Source: Oryzias latipes (lineage: Eukaryota > Chordata > Actinopteri > Beloniformes > Adrianichthyidae). From it: a stretch of 64,000 bases of DNA. Under the pieces are notes generated by a model, which had not been told where the DNA came from, made no database searches, and saw only the letters and a program-made list of their open reading frames with translations. Made by a program: the position numbers and the translations under genes. Positions 13,521 through 26,609 of this stretch are shown here, piece after piece (position 1 is the stretch's first letter; each line of letters starts with the position of its first letter). Location: positions 10,383,261 through 10,447,260 of the forward strand of contig NC_019866.2 of the NCBI RefSeq assembly GCF_002234675.1. Reading direction: 5' to 3'.

Positions 13521-14902
13521 GCACCTTTTCAGGTAACTATATTGAGGCTAGAGGGCCTTTCACTTTGAAAGTTCTCCCTCCTGATCAGAGAGGTTGGTGC
13601 AAAATACAAGACTCCATGAGAACATTGAGAGTTCATTTGCTCCAGCATGAAGCTCTGCACCACAAGTCACAGCCTCCTTTTCCAACAAACTCAACATCTG
13701 AACAGCTTCGGTCCAGGGCGACATGAAAACAACTCTCAAATACATTTTCAAAAGAAATTCTCAAGTGAACATCCACCAACTATTTTGAGTATTATTAGCA
13801 CATTTAAGATCCGTTTTTTTTCCTTTAAATTAGATATTTATAGTCTTAAATTCTACACTGTATATGGCCAATTCAAGGCAACATCTCTAGAATGAAAAGA
13901 AATGCATCTTTACAGCAATACAGATAGAAGATGGACTGTACAGTCGTCTACAAAGCTTTTGTTGATCCTTTTTCTACAAATATGTGCCCGTGGTGGTGGA
14001 GGATGATCCTGTGGTTCCTGAAATAGTTTGTATAAAACAGTTTATACACAAATGTACACGATGCGGCATGGATGCCCAGAGAGAGAGGGCTAAAGGTGAG
14101 GTACAGGGGGTCTGGGTACCTGAGTGTCAGCCCAGTTTCTGGGAGGGTCAGAACATTGCATAAAGAGAAAAAGATGGGAATCAAGAAGGTTTTCTAGGAA
14201 ACTCTGGATTTGAAGTTTTTGATAGGAGATTGATGACATCAACAACTCAGTCTGTTACTGCATTTAAAACAATTCTCACCATCCGGGTTTGCCGTAAAAC
14301 CTTAATGCACAGTGTAGTAAGGCTGGTAAGGAGCAACACAAACATGGACCACCTAAATTATAATTATGGGTTTTGCTAAAAGTGTAATAAAAAGTAATAC
14401 TTAAAAATATAGGCAAAAAATAAAATAACCAAAAAGGTTAAATATAGATTTAAATCAATTTATGATTTGTGTAATATGAAGGATTTCAAAATAAAAGGTC
14501 ACTTCTTCACTGTGAGCCCTTTACTGTTGCTGCTTTTGCAGCAGTTTGCTCAGACGGAAAAAAGTCAAAAACAAACAAAAACACAAATAAACTCCTTACA
14601 ACTGGGTTGCGTTTTTTTCTTTTTCATATCAACAATTTGAGGACCAAAAACTGAGCCTTAAAAAAAGCAGACCTACAGTTTTTAGACAAGATGATCACAG
14701 GTTCCCTTTGAAATATTTGATGCTCGGACTTCAAAAGATTTCCACTAAAGAAAACATTTCCTGATGTTTCTGTTCACCCTCAGAGATGAAGGTGCTGTCC
14801 ATCAGACCGTCGAGCGTCCTGGAGCTGGCACACGCACAGACGCATTTGGTTTGGCAACTTGGTTTCGATTTCCAGATTTGCGGTCAGCGGCGTTCCGCGC
14901 CC

Positions 14903-17900
14903 TCACCGTCTGCCACCAAACGCCCTCTTCCCTCCGAGCGTCACAGACCACTTGTTCCGCCTGTCTTGGATCTTCTGGAAGAAGTTGCTGCCGTTCCTCC
15001 ACTTCTCACTTTTATAGCTTTTGACTTTTTTCACCTAAAAAAAAAAAGACAACAAAAAACCGGTTAAAGAAATTGTGATCATGATTCTTTTGACTGTTTT
15101 TCGGTCATTTTTTTAACTCACCTTTCCTCTGTCAAAATCTTCATCCCACTCATCAATCACAGTGTCGAACTTGGCATTACGGACATCTTCAATGGCATCC
15201 CTGCTGACAGCAGACACCTCACCATCCCAGGTGAGGACTAGACCAGGAAAAAGACAGAATATTCATTTGAAACTATGATTTCCAACCAAAACAGATTCTG
15301 TGATCGGGTTTAGAAAATTGGAGCCTTTTCCTCACCGTTTGCTCCATAAGCTTTATCCGAGGAGTTCTTGAGAAGCTCCTCAACTACGTTGCTCGTCTTT
15401 TTCCCATCCCAGGCCACACGGATGGGAGCATCTACTGCTGTACTCCCATCCGCTTGACTGCGCTTCGAAACATCCTTTATCTGACTGTCCCACATCACCA
15501 CAGAGGCTGGACCCCCTTCTATGAAAAAGACAGCAAAAGATGAATCATTTAAAAGCCAATACCAATTTGGAGCCAATATTCTTTCAAATGTCCTTGCTTT
15601 GAATGATTCAAAGCTTAAGCTGAACTTGAAAACAAAACCCTTTATTTGAAATGACTTCCTGATCACATACTCGTGTTTTCTTTGCTCGTTCTGCTGTTCT
15701 CTGAGGCGTCAGGCTCACAGGGGGGGTTCGCGGGCAAAGAGGCAGCAGATTCCTCGCCTTCGTCCCTCAGTCGCTCCTTTTCTTTTAGCCGCTTCTTTTT
15801 TACTTTTGATTTCTTTTTCAACAATCCGGAGTCTTGTGTGTCATTACAAACGTCTGTGGTGTTCATCTCAAGATTCCTGAATGTAAAAAAAAAAACAAAA
15901 ACAAATGCAATGAATGCATTTCTTGGAAGAAGAAAAAACCTGACTTTTAGTGCCTCTGATGAGCAGATTAATTATGCATTATGTTTGTCATTAGTATGCA
16001 TCTTAAACAGCTGGTTGCCATGGTAACAAATAGATGCCTACATCACAGACATTAAAATAAAAGCAAACCTTTTTGAGCTTTCAGATGTTTCCTGCAGAGA
16101 ATCTTCCAGATCCTGAATGATCTTTTTCTTCTTCTTTTTCTTCTTCCTCACCAGCTCCCTGTGCTGCTCTTCCTCAGCTGACTCGCATGCTTTCGGGCTC
16201 ACGTTAGATATCTGGCACTTTTTTTTGGAGGGTTCTGCATCCGATTTAGACGTCAGGCTCCATAAGCCACCCTGACACCAATCCTCCTCCTGGATTTTCT
16301 CTTCCTCCTCACGCTCCCTCTTTCGCTTTTTCCTTTTCTTCCTGCGTTTCCTCTCGCTCGCCGTCTCCAGAGGGCTGGAAGGTGTGACGGGAGTCGAGGA
16401 CGTCTCCGGCTCGGTTTTATCCTCCGCTTCAGAATGCCGACGCTTTTTCTTCTTCTGCTTCTGGCTCACTTCTGGAGCTTGGGGGGAAACATCTGACTGT
16501 TGAGTAATCATTTTGGGGTTGTTGGAAGACTTTGGACTCTTTGGGCTTGGATGGTGAAAACCATTGGTTTTATGAGACGGGCTGGCGTCTGAAACAAGAA
16601 GGCTCGGCTGTTGTACGGATCCACAGAAATGGCCAGAGGATAGTGACTGAGTTTTAGGCGAATGGAATGGACCCGCCCTGGAAGAGATGAATTAAATATG
16701 TTAAAAGGACTTTTTTTTAGCCTTCAATAATCGAGGGTTAAAGTACCAGCAGATTCATACCCGTGTGTATGGCTGGGTGTGGCACTGGTGAAGGAATTGA
16801 ACTGATTTCGATGCAGAGGGTCACGGGACAGCCGGTGTGGCAAATGGGACAGAACATCAGTGCTCCGATTCTGGCTGGGAGCCTGCAGTTATCGACAAAA
16901 ATAAAAACTTGGTGGTCTAAAGAAAATAACCATGATTGTGACAAAAACAAAGAGGAAAATCATATGGGGGGGGGGGTGACAGGATGGCGGGAGTTATGTT
17001 CGGAGTGAAAAAGAAAAAACAGAAGAAAGGTATGAAATACAAGAATTAGAAATAAAGAAAAAATAAAGAAAAGAAATGCTTACATGGTAGATTAGACAAG
17101 CACATTGGAGAAACAGCATTACATGAAATCAAACATTTCCATGGTAGTACAGACCGCTTTTTTAATAAGGCAGATAAAAAATGACCTTCTTGGCTGACAG
17201 GGCCAGTTTTTTGGCAGGTGGAGGCGACATGGTGTTGGTGGCTTCAGATGCGATGCTATTGAGCGCTGGGGGTTTTACTTTAGTCATCTTCTGCTCTTTT
17301 GTGCTCTGCGAGCGATCCGAGCTTCTGGCCGGAGAAGCCAGGCTGCTGGATCCCTTCCGAGGAGTGGAGGGAGTCTCTCCTGCTGGTGCACTTTTGGTAC
17401 CGATGGAGTCCTGGTCAAAAGAGGGAAAACAAATTTTAAAAAAAACTAGGCTTACGATCTCCCTCCTACAATAATTAAAAAGTCTTCATGGCTGCACCTT
17501 TGACTCAGAGGTGTCAGCAGAGGAGGAGTCCGACAAAGACTTGAATGAGGTAGATGCTGCCATTCCTCTGCTCTCCCCACCCGCTTTTTTATCCCCCTCC
17601 ATCCGGCTGACCCCGTTGTTGGAAGGGGTGGGCGTGGTGCTGCGCGACTGCACCTGGCCCTGAGGGCTGGGCTTCTTCACCTTCTTGAAAGGCTCCTCAA
17701 TGACGGTGGGCCCACTCCCCAGCTTTGGTGGACCGTTGGTAGCGTTCGTCCAGTTGGGGAGTCTTGGCTGCAGCTGAGCATTGCCACCATTTCTGAAAAC
17801 GGGGAAACCCAAGCCGCTGTCCATGGACTGAATCTTCCTCAGCTGTGCAGGCTCAAGTTTCTGTCAGGAAGAAACGACTTCTACTGAAATAAACGTCCTC

Positions 17901-18575
17901 ATTAACACCGAAATCCTGTTCATTCTTTTTTTCTCTTATACCTTTGTGACCTGTGGGGAGGACAGAGGCCCATTTAGGTTAGCTCTCTTAATCTGCTCCG
18001 ACGATGCATTATTCTTCCCAGAATGCAACATCCCCGTCTTGGTGGTCTGTCCATCTGCAGTCTTCTTAGTTTCAGGGATCCTGCGTTACACACAAACTCT
18101 GGTTACTTTAATAGTACAGGAAGTGCACAGATCTTTTTTGATCTCACCGACTTACCTCAGGTAGAAAAGCACATATGCCTGCTGGTTCAAAACCACTTTG
18201 ATGTTACTCGACTGCACCATTGAATCATTCATCTGGTACCACTGCCCGTTGCTTGCCTAGAATAACAAAAGTTAGAGAAAATTTTGATCCAAAGCAGCTG
18301 TTTAAATAAAAGCCAAACCGTTTATTAATCTGCATTTAAAACTATTTTTAAAGTTAAAAACTAAAAAATTAAACAGGTGACAAGCCATTAAGGTTGAAAT
18401 CGTTAAATAATTCAGGCTGAGGTGGCCGACATACCTTGATGTAGCAGTAGTAATGGCCAGCATGACAACTGTACCCAGAATGCACCAGCACAGCATAGAG
18501 GCCATACATGACAGGATCACCGGAGCTCTGAGACATGTAGGGGCGGATGTTGAGGAATTCTGGGTATCCAACATC

Positions 18576-18611
<36 letters not shown>

Positions 18612-21600
18612 AAACAAGGAAAAATATTCAGAGCAGGAAGTAAAGTTGCTTTTTTTTTTAATTACCCTGTTGATAAAAAAGGAAAGTCTTTTTAAAAATA
18701 TGGTAATTAGATATTCTCAAATAGGCAATGAAAATACGATTATTAAAAAAGCGCTGGTTAACAGGAGGGTCAATCTTCCGATTTACTTTGGACACCTTAA
18801 GTACATAAAGCATGATGTTGCTTTCAAACCTCCTGTTCTTTTGAATACCTCCGCCTATCTGTTCTTCATAAAAATGTCCAGTTATTAGCTTTGCTAATGT
18901 GGAAACTAATATGTCTGCAAAATAAACAGCAGTTTGCTGCCATCAATTTGTATTTAAAAGAAAAAAAGTTTTGTTGCTTGGATCGGCAACACTGGGGTGT
19001 TATGTGACTTCCACCTCCTTCATTTTGTTCACACATTTGCAGGTATAAAACTACTAAATATATATCCATCTTTAATTACAAAATCTAGTTATAAGTGGAA
19101 AAAAACAGGAAGTCTTCCTGGGAGAAATCTATATGCTAATTGGATATCTTATTACCAGATAACTGCTGTTGTGGCATAAAAGACACCAGATTATCTACGT
19201 ACTCTTTTAGAAAAGTCCCCCACATAATGATCTAATATTTGGTGGACATGTTAACCCCCCCCTTTGTCACGGGACTGATATTGATCGGCTAACCTTTGTT
19301 ATTTTTCCTCCACTAAAGTTGGCAAACCTCTTCAGCGACAAGGTCAGAACGTTAGATGTTCGATGGACGGTGAAGCGCTTGGTGGCCGGCACTTTCTTCT
19401 TGCACCTTTAAAAAAAAAAAAGAAATCACATTTGAATGAATAGATCCTTAAAAAATTGAGTTTTGTTTTATTCCTCCAGTCAGCGTTTAGTGTCAGGTCA
19501 TGAAAAAGGAACTCACTTGGCGCACATATAAGCATTTTCTCCACTTAAAACATCTGGTTTAACAAACAGTTCCAGGGCTCGAACGATGTTTGCCGTTTGC
19601 TGGAAAACAACAGAACAATGTTCTTGAAGATCGATTTTTTTGTTTTTTTTTAATCATCCACTTTAATCAGCTTTACAAGAATAAATGAGGTTATTGTAGA
19701 AATATTGTGCTACACACCCGTATCTCCACAGCGATGTCAAGGTAAGGGTCATAAGTATCTGACACACTTTTGCAAATAGAGCACTTTACTGAGGAAAAGA
19801 AAAAAAACTTTTAGACATTAAACAACGTTTAGATCATCATCAGAATATTTAGAGCTCAGTGATGCATCACCATTGGTAAGAAAAAAGTCTGATCTAAGTA
19901 GAGAGGGTGGACCAAATGAACCCATACCTCTTGACCTGAGGTAACCTCCAAAGATCTGATGGACCAGTGTTGTGGCCTGCGTTTGCCGATCCAGCCTACA
20001 AGCAGGAAGAAATCCGTTGGTTCAAGTCAGACCAGCATTCAGGTTTCTCATGTAAAATCTTCTCAGCAGCCTTACTTGGGGTAACCGTTGAGACAGGCTT
20101 TCTGCATGGCATCGATGGTGTACCGCAAAAACTCGTGAGCGTCTTCCTGACTCCCAAAGCGAAAATGTCGGGCAATTTCTGTTGGAAAAAAACAAATGCA
20201 TCACACGTTTTTGGAACACTGCACATAATAAGATCAACTGTTTGTAGACATACATAAACAGTGCAATTGCTCTTTAAATAACTACAAGCTTTTATATTGA
20301 TATAATACTTTAAACCAACATTTTCTCAAGACACAACCTCAGATTACAAGAAAACTTCCACTGTTTTGTGTTTCAGAAATAACAGCCAAGCAGTGACTCA
20401 TAACTCCGGCAGCCTTGTGTCCCATTTACAGTAAACGCCTCACATTACGGCTAATGTAGCTATAAACATTTGCTCCAATGTGATTTCCTAATGGTGAAGG
20501 CATCATTCTAATGTGATCCTCACATTCCCAGCACTGCATCCTTACTCACTGAAGATAATGGAGTCACCTCAGAGTGGGAAAACAGAATGATGCGCTTATG
20601 ACGAATTAGTGAGGACGAGGGAGATGACTAAATGTTTTGCATTTGCTTGTTGCTTCTAGCTGCAACCATCAGTTGTGTTAATGTGAAAATGAGCAGCAGA
20701 GGAAGGCTAAAGCTAAAGCTGCTGTCCTAAACCTGCAGTCAGGAGGAGTCAGAGAGGATAGAGGGGGTGCACGACTGCAGCAGGACACCGGGAGAAAGTA
20801 CGCAGTAGAGCAGTGAGCGTGAAGGTGAAATTCACAATTAATCCCAGCTCTCCACAAGGTTAAAAAGAAAAAAAAAAAGCTACCAGCTCCTGACATGGTC
20901 TACTTTTAAAACGAGTGGGTGAAAAAATGGAGAAAAATCGTACTTTTCAGGTCCCTGATGAAGGAAACGGGCTTGATGGCATTGCCGGTGTTAGCAAAGG
21001 TCTGGATGATGTGGTTCTGCATCACACAGATCATGCAGAAACCCGACTGATGACCTGGAACACACATGAGACGGTAAAAGTCACAAAGAAAGCAGCAGCA
21101 CACTCATTTCTGCTTTCATCAAGTCTTTAGGATCATTTTGAGAAGAACAGAAAAACAAAACAAAATAAATTTATGTTACTTTTTTTTTCTTTGCCATCAG
21201 AGAAGTTCCTCTGTTGAGAAATAGGGTGCAGAAATCAACACCCAATGCAACAAAAACGTTTTGATGTAAAATTTATTTAGATAGTTAGTACGCCTGAATT
21301 ATCAGCTAGGACTCACAGATAAAGCAGTTTTATATAAAATGTTAAAATGTGTTGCTAAAAAGGTCTAAAAATTGAATTCTAAATGCATCAATATTGCTTA
21401 GTATTATAGAGACACTTAAGTTGCAGCTTTAGTCAGCAGTTAAAAACAGAAAATGTCACTTTCTTTGCTTTTATTCGTTTACTTTTTAAGGCTGTTCTTT
21501 AAGGAAAAAAATGCTATGGACAGATTTTTTTCTGTTAAGAAAACTAAGATGCCAAACCTCTGGAGGTTTCACAAAATGTTTTGATAGCAGCAAATGAACA

Positions 21601-23286
21601 CAATGGAGATAACTATCTTTACAGACTGTAGCAACAGATTGGTGTACAGTATCTTTTGGAGTATAGGTCACAATTTTTGTTTTTTGCCTAGTTTGGTTGG
21701 TCCAACATGTATGTACCGTAATTCTTTTTAAATGAATACAAACAACCACCAGAGGGCGCTGTAGTTGTGTGTGTCGGTGCTTGTTACTGCCAGCAAATAA
21801 GAAGCGCCGCTCAGTCCTCGACTACATTCACACGGACCTTGGCGAGGCACGATCAAGCAACCACTTCCACTAAAAAGGCTGCGTAAACGCGGGTTCCAGG
21901 CTTCCGCGCTCAAGTGTCACTTTGCACGTGTTTATGATCGCTTTCAGGCTCTTCCTACTAAAAACCGAACCATTACAGGTTAAACCAGGATGAACTTTGA
22001 CCAATCAGGCACTTGGCTTTGGTAGTGCCTTCTGTGTTTTCAAAACACACAAATGCCAACCGTTTGAAAATCGATCTTGGAGGAGAAATTAAGAATTCCT
22101 GTTTGTGCCGGAATTCTGTGACACCACGTCTTTTACACATCCAAATAGAGCTGTGAAAGAAAATGCCTGGAGCAAGATTCACAAGATTTGCACCGTTTTG
22201 ACATTTCTGATCTGTGGTGGATGGACATCCGCTAGAATCGGGTAGCGACAGTCCAATAAGACCGCCGTAGGCTGCAAGTTCTGGAACGTGCATCACACCA
22301 GGCATGGCGATAAAGAACTCAGTGGATTTAGTCATTTAAAGTGATAGAAAGAGTTTTGTTGACTTGTTTATGGTTATCTTAAAAATGGTTCATGTTCATT
22401 CAGCCCCACACTTTCTTGGTCAAGTTGAAGTAAACATTCTTTATAAAAGACATTAGGTCAGGAACATTTTGCCTCGTCAACAATTGTTGTGCATACACAT
22501 TTCTTATTTTAAAATGAAAAGTTAGAAAATAGGCTTAATAAGAACCTAGACAAAATCTATGTACCCACCCCACCCACACACACTTCTTTTCATTGATTTG
22601 ACCTCACCTCACTCAGCAGACAGACCATCCTGTGATCTTCAGCTACACCAGTTTGCAAAAACGCCACATTTGAGATCTCCCCGTCAGACTAATGTAAGCA
22701 AAGGGGACGCAATAGAAAGGACTCACAAGTGCGACTGTGCTCCTTTGAGAGTAAGTAGTTGGCGAGTGGCGGGGTGTAGGTGAGACACTGCACAGTGGAG
22801 TTGAGGAAGCAGGTGTTTCCGAGGTTGTGAAGGCCAGCTCCCACCCTGTACACGCGCTCCCACTTCAGAGTCAGCTTGTTTGCTGGAAAGAGCATCTTCT
22901 GCGGCGCGGGGATCCCGTCACTCTGGTTCCAGATCACATTTTCCGAGACTAACAAAGCAAGGAAACAAACTGTCAGCGCTCAACAGCCAAAGAAAATTTC
23001 TTTATCTAAAATGTTCAGTTTCACCAGCTTTACCTTGCCTCTTTATCGGAGCAGGCTCGGACGCCTTCTGCCCCGTGGCGCCCTCACTTCTGGGATTCAG
23101 AATCACATACTTGTTCTTGAGGCTGTCCAGCTGATAGGAGAAACCTTTGCTGGCCGGCTCAAACTCGATTTTCTGCAGGAGGACCTTCTTGGCAGACGAT
23201 GCCAACAGCTTGTTGAGATCCCCGTCCTCACCAGAGTCCTTTCGACCAGGTTTCAACGCCTCCTTGAGTTTATCCACTATCGGCAT
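14903..23286 (-). CDS. usp36: Ubiquitin carboxyl-terminal hydrolase 36
   Basis: Nucleolar deubiquitinase; family members act on rRNA-processing factors and MYC. Nineteen coding exons: 23034-23286, 22727-22948, 20944-21054, 20076-20178, 19928-19995, 19718-19788, 19517-19599, 19294-19405, 18435-18575, 18156-18256, 17942-18080, 17498-17860, 17186-17410, 16761-16882, 16069-16677, 15671-15876, 15336-15518, 15122-15237, 14903-15034. They sum to 3360 bases, 1119 aa, against about 1121 in human. The N-terminus [18 protein letters not shown] matches human USP36. The Cys box NLGNTCFLN places the catalytic cysteine at 131 and the His box [12 protein letters not shown] places histidine at 382, both at the human positions. 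Zinc-finger CxxC pairs lie in exons 6 and 7-8. The conserved [15 protein letters not shown] motif ends exon 13. Exons 15-16 encode long lysine/arginine runs, the expected nucleolar signals. All splice sites are GT-AG. The gene looks fully functional. Confidence 0.97.
18580..18609. repeat. Poly(A)/poly(T) run of 30 bases
   Basis: Thirty consecutive A residues on the plus strand form an unusually long uninterrupted poly(T) tract on the usp36 sense strand. It ends just four bases before the acceptor of the ninth coding exon, so it serves as the polypyrimidine tract. Its length is likely to vary between individuals. Confidence 0.9.
21640..22340. repeat. Unclassified repeat-like block in usp36 intron 2
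   Basis: This intronic block is richer in GC and CpG than its surroundings and holds a 120-codon open frame on the minus strand at 21973-22335. The peptide has no motif I recognise and no splice sites that would join it to usp36. CpG content, and phrases resembling small fish DNA elements, suggest a dispersed repeat rather than a gene. I cannot see terminal inverted repeats or a target-site duplication. Confidence 0.3.
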
Positions 23287-23766
23287 CGTTGGACCATCAC
23301 TGAGGAGAACGTAAGCCGGTGAGTATTATGGGCTGTTAAGACTACATCATTGCAATTGAACTACAATGTAACATTGACCCTTTGGTCCACTCAGAACAGT
23401 CTACAATAGGGTTGTGTACATTTCCCTCCCACAGCTTGTCACAGCCATTTCAACACATTCTTTGTGATCAATAAAAGTGTGACATTAATTTATTCAGGTT
23501 TTGTTTGCAGTGCTAGAAAAAAAGAGGTACCATGTGTTTAGTGCACACAACATCCCCCACTTTGGTTAACCTTCGGCCAATTAGAATTGACCCAACCTGG
23601 AAGACGCAGGCTTGGGATTGGACATCTTCGTCTGGCGTACAGTAGAGAGAACCTGACAAAGAAATGTTTCACCATCGATACAACCTTTTTTGTATCTGTG
23701 GCATTGAACCAATACTGCTGTGTTTTTTTTTTTCCAGAACTAGATGTATTTTGTTCTCCTTTACAT

Positions 23767-23913
23767 CAGCGGTCCCCAACCCCCAGGCTGCAGACCGATA
23801 CCAGTTCATTAAAAACAGTTTGTGCCAGAACGCAGAGAGAGAGAGAGAGAGAGAAAGACAGGAAGTTTGGACATTAAACAGGTCCATGGCCTGAATAAAG
23901 TTGGGGTCCATTG
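23767..23913. mobile_element. hAT-type miniature inverted-repeat element
   Basis: The element opens with CAGCGGTCCCCAAC and closes with the inverted version GTTGGGGTCCATTG, giving terminal inverted repeats of about 14 bases with two mismatches. It is flanked by CTTTACAT on the left and CTTTACAC on the right, an 8-bp target-site duplication with one mismatch, the length hAT transposases produce. It is 147 bases long, has no coding capacity and contains a short GA microsatellite. It lies in the first (5' UTR) intron of usp36. Confidence 0.85.
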
Positions 23914-26384
23914 CTTTACACTCATGTATAACCTTGACAGGAAGTATGGCGAAAAAAAAGATTCCACCTTTTAACACTAGGGGGAGCTGTACAATGTGTA
24001 GGATCTAATGAGAAGACAAACAAAAGCTTTAAATAATTTAACATTTACAATAATTACAATTCTTCAAACAGACTTTTCCTTTCTTTATGATTTTTCCTTA
24101 TGGCAACAGGAGATTACAAATAACTCAAATCAAAACCAGTTTCTAAGTCATAAAGCCCAAACTGATACTGTCTTTTCTGTTTTGATTAAACAAAAAAAGT
24201 GAGACATTTTCACATGTCTCTCAAGTTTAGCTGCATTTTATTGACTCTGAAAGCTTGAACGCTCTTTGCCTCATCAAAGCACATCTGATGCTGCAGCACA
24301 AACAACACGGAGGGTTTCTGAGGCCAGCTGGCGCCACGAATCACAAGTCAAAAAGATGGGGACTGAAGTGGAGAAGATATTGACAAAACCCCTTCAACCA
24401 TGCCACTGTTTTTATGACAGTCATGTTTTCATTGAGATGCTAATAAATCACCAGAACAGCAGAAATAGACTGTATGCTGAGCTCTCAAACCTGGTTTTCA
24501 GAACAGCGTCTGTATTTTCTGCCAAACTGAATGCAGTGATTACTTTTCATTCAGAGTCCCTTTAATGAAAATAAGATTTCTCGATGACGCTGGGGGAGTA
24601 GAAACACTGCATCGTGCTGATTTTTAGGGGTATAATGAAGCAGCTCCCCAAGAAATGTGTTCGTCAGAGAGGGCAGTGACGTCACAAAGAGGGATGAAGC
24701 ATGTATTGTATGCACAAGGGCACACTGACCTTCTCATGCTGCTGATACAACTAAGAACAAAGCCTACAGGGACACACAGCCATCTGGAGGGATGCAACTG
24801 CTGAACGAGGAATAAACGCAAACATGCCGTTTAATCAGAACACGCTTTAACTGAACCTCATGAACACACACTGAAATGAAGATGAGGCTCTGCAGATTTT
24901 TTAACCCCCTCAATCTTACAAACATACCCAACATTCAGCTCACTGTGAGAGTTATATTCATGGATCGCTGTTTTCTATAAGGTTGAACGCTTTTATCTAT
25001 GTTTAATGCTTGAATGTCTTAATGACCTCAAACCCGATTTCCCATTTTCCCTCAAACCAATTACCCATGAAGCCCTGATTGCAGGCTTGTGGAACAAAAC
25101 AAATGACAAAGACCTTTTTTGTACTCAAAACTCAAGTGTCTTCACGACGGCGGTCTTCAAACTGTATACTCATGCCTTTGAGTGTGTATTGGTAGGGAGG
25201 AAAGGGGTACACGTTTAGAACATAGAAACCTTAAGATTTGATGTAGAGGCAAAAAAAATTAAATTCTATGCAATATGTCTTTAACACTTGATTTTTGGCA
25301 GGATGAGGAAGAAATGTTTTATGCTCTTTTGGCTAAAAGGAAAAACTTTCTCCCAAGTTTAGATGATTCATGCAAATGAATGAGCTTCTGTCAAAATCCT
25401 TTTGTGGTCATATCTTTTTTTTTTTTTCAAATAAAAGTTTAGTTTTTCTTCTTTTTTCCCAATACTAATGAATTCCCTTATAGGTCCCTATGTTTAAAAC
25501 ATTGTTTAATCACTTTATTTCGTAGAAATATACCAGTTTTGAGCTAATTGAGGTAAATGCAGCAAAAATTCTGAATGAAATGTGAAGGTGTGTAAGAAAA
25601 AGTGGCTTTTACAGGAGATGCATGCATTAAAAAGAACAAATGAAAGGTAAAGCAATAATCATGTTGTCCACTCAAGCGTGTAAAAATGTAAAAAAGCTTT
25701 AATAAATCTTACAAACAGATGGAGATTTTCTTTAAAGCTACCTATGGAAATATTGAGTGAGATATATAAATTAAAACATCATTTTTGATAAAATTCGGGA
25801 ATAAGGATACATTTTGGACAAAAGTAAAAAGCAAAGAGTTTACTTATTAATAATAATCAAAAGATATTTCAAAATACTTCTTAATGGAACCAAAGGTTTA
25901 TTAGCATCACTTGAAAACTGCTAACTTTTCTATTATTGTAAAAACTTACTGGTAAGTTAGTGTATTCATTTACTGATTTTATTTATTTTTATGTTGATAA
26001 GGTGAGCTCAGTAACAATCTCATGCTAAAATGCTAACACGAGTACAACAAGCGGTTGTTGTCAACATCTGGGATTTAAAAGTTAGGCGGGAATGATGTAA
26101 ACCTATAAATTCTCCGGAAGTCTAAATTATTCCCTTCAAACCGTTTAGGTGTCTCGATGTTAGCTAGCATCTGTGAACCCAATGCAGTAGAAGTGACAAA
26201 CTAGCTAGCGAGCTAGCCTAGCGTGGCGAGTCAAAGCTTGCAATCCTGCAATGTGGGTTAGCATCAGAGAGCCCAGGTGGCTAACACCTTTTCCGACTAA
26301 GATTTCACATTTATCCTCGACGACACTGGTCTGAACACGCAGAGTCAGCACACCTTCCACGAACGGATGGGTTTGTTTACTCAC

Positions 26385-26470
26385 CTGTTCTTCAATCAGC
26401 TAAAAAAATACCAATAAAGAGGTCCAATTTTTCAAGTGGTTCTACCGATTCTGGTATTTTCGCCCATGCT
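26385..26470 (-). other. usp36: usp36 5' untranslated first exon
   Basis: On the minus strand this segment ends in GAACAG|GTGAGT, a strong donor with the last exon base at 26385. The first coding exon is preceded by an acceptor (ctcctcag) near 23301, so a non-coding first exon spliced over about 3 kb is expected. The transcription start is not fixed; 26470 is an estimate. Confidence 0.6.
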
Positions 26471-26502
26471 GCATTATGAGAGGGCGGGGTCAGTTTTGAC
26501 AG

Positions 26503-26606
26503 ACAGGAAGTGTGAACCAATCACGCCCCTGGTCACGTTGAAATGAAAGCGTGTAGCGAATAGACGCCAACGGTGACGTCGAAGTGTTGGCAGAGGACAA
26601 CACGTG
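26503..26606 (-). promoter_or_regulatory. usp36 promoter region with E-box
   Basis: Just upstream of the presumed first exon are an ETS-like ACAGGAAGTG at about 26502-26511, a CCAAT box at 26517-26521, a TGACGTC half CRE near 26574 and a palindromic E-box CACGTG at 26601-26606. The region is CpG-richer than its flanks. These are sequence matches, not measured sites. Confidence 0.4.
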
Positions 26607-26609
26607 ATT

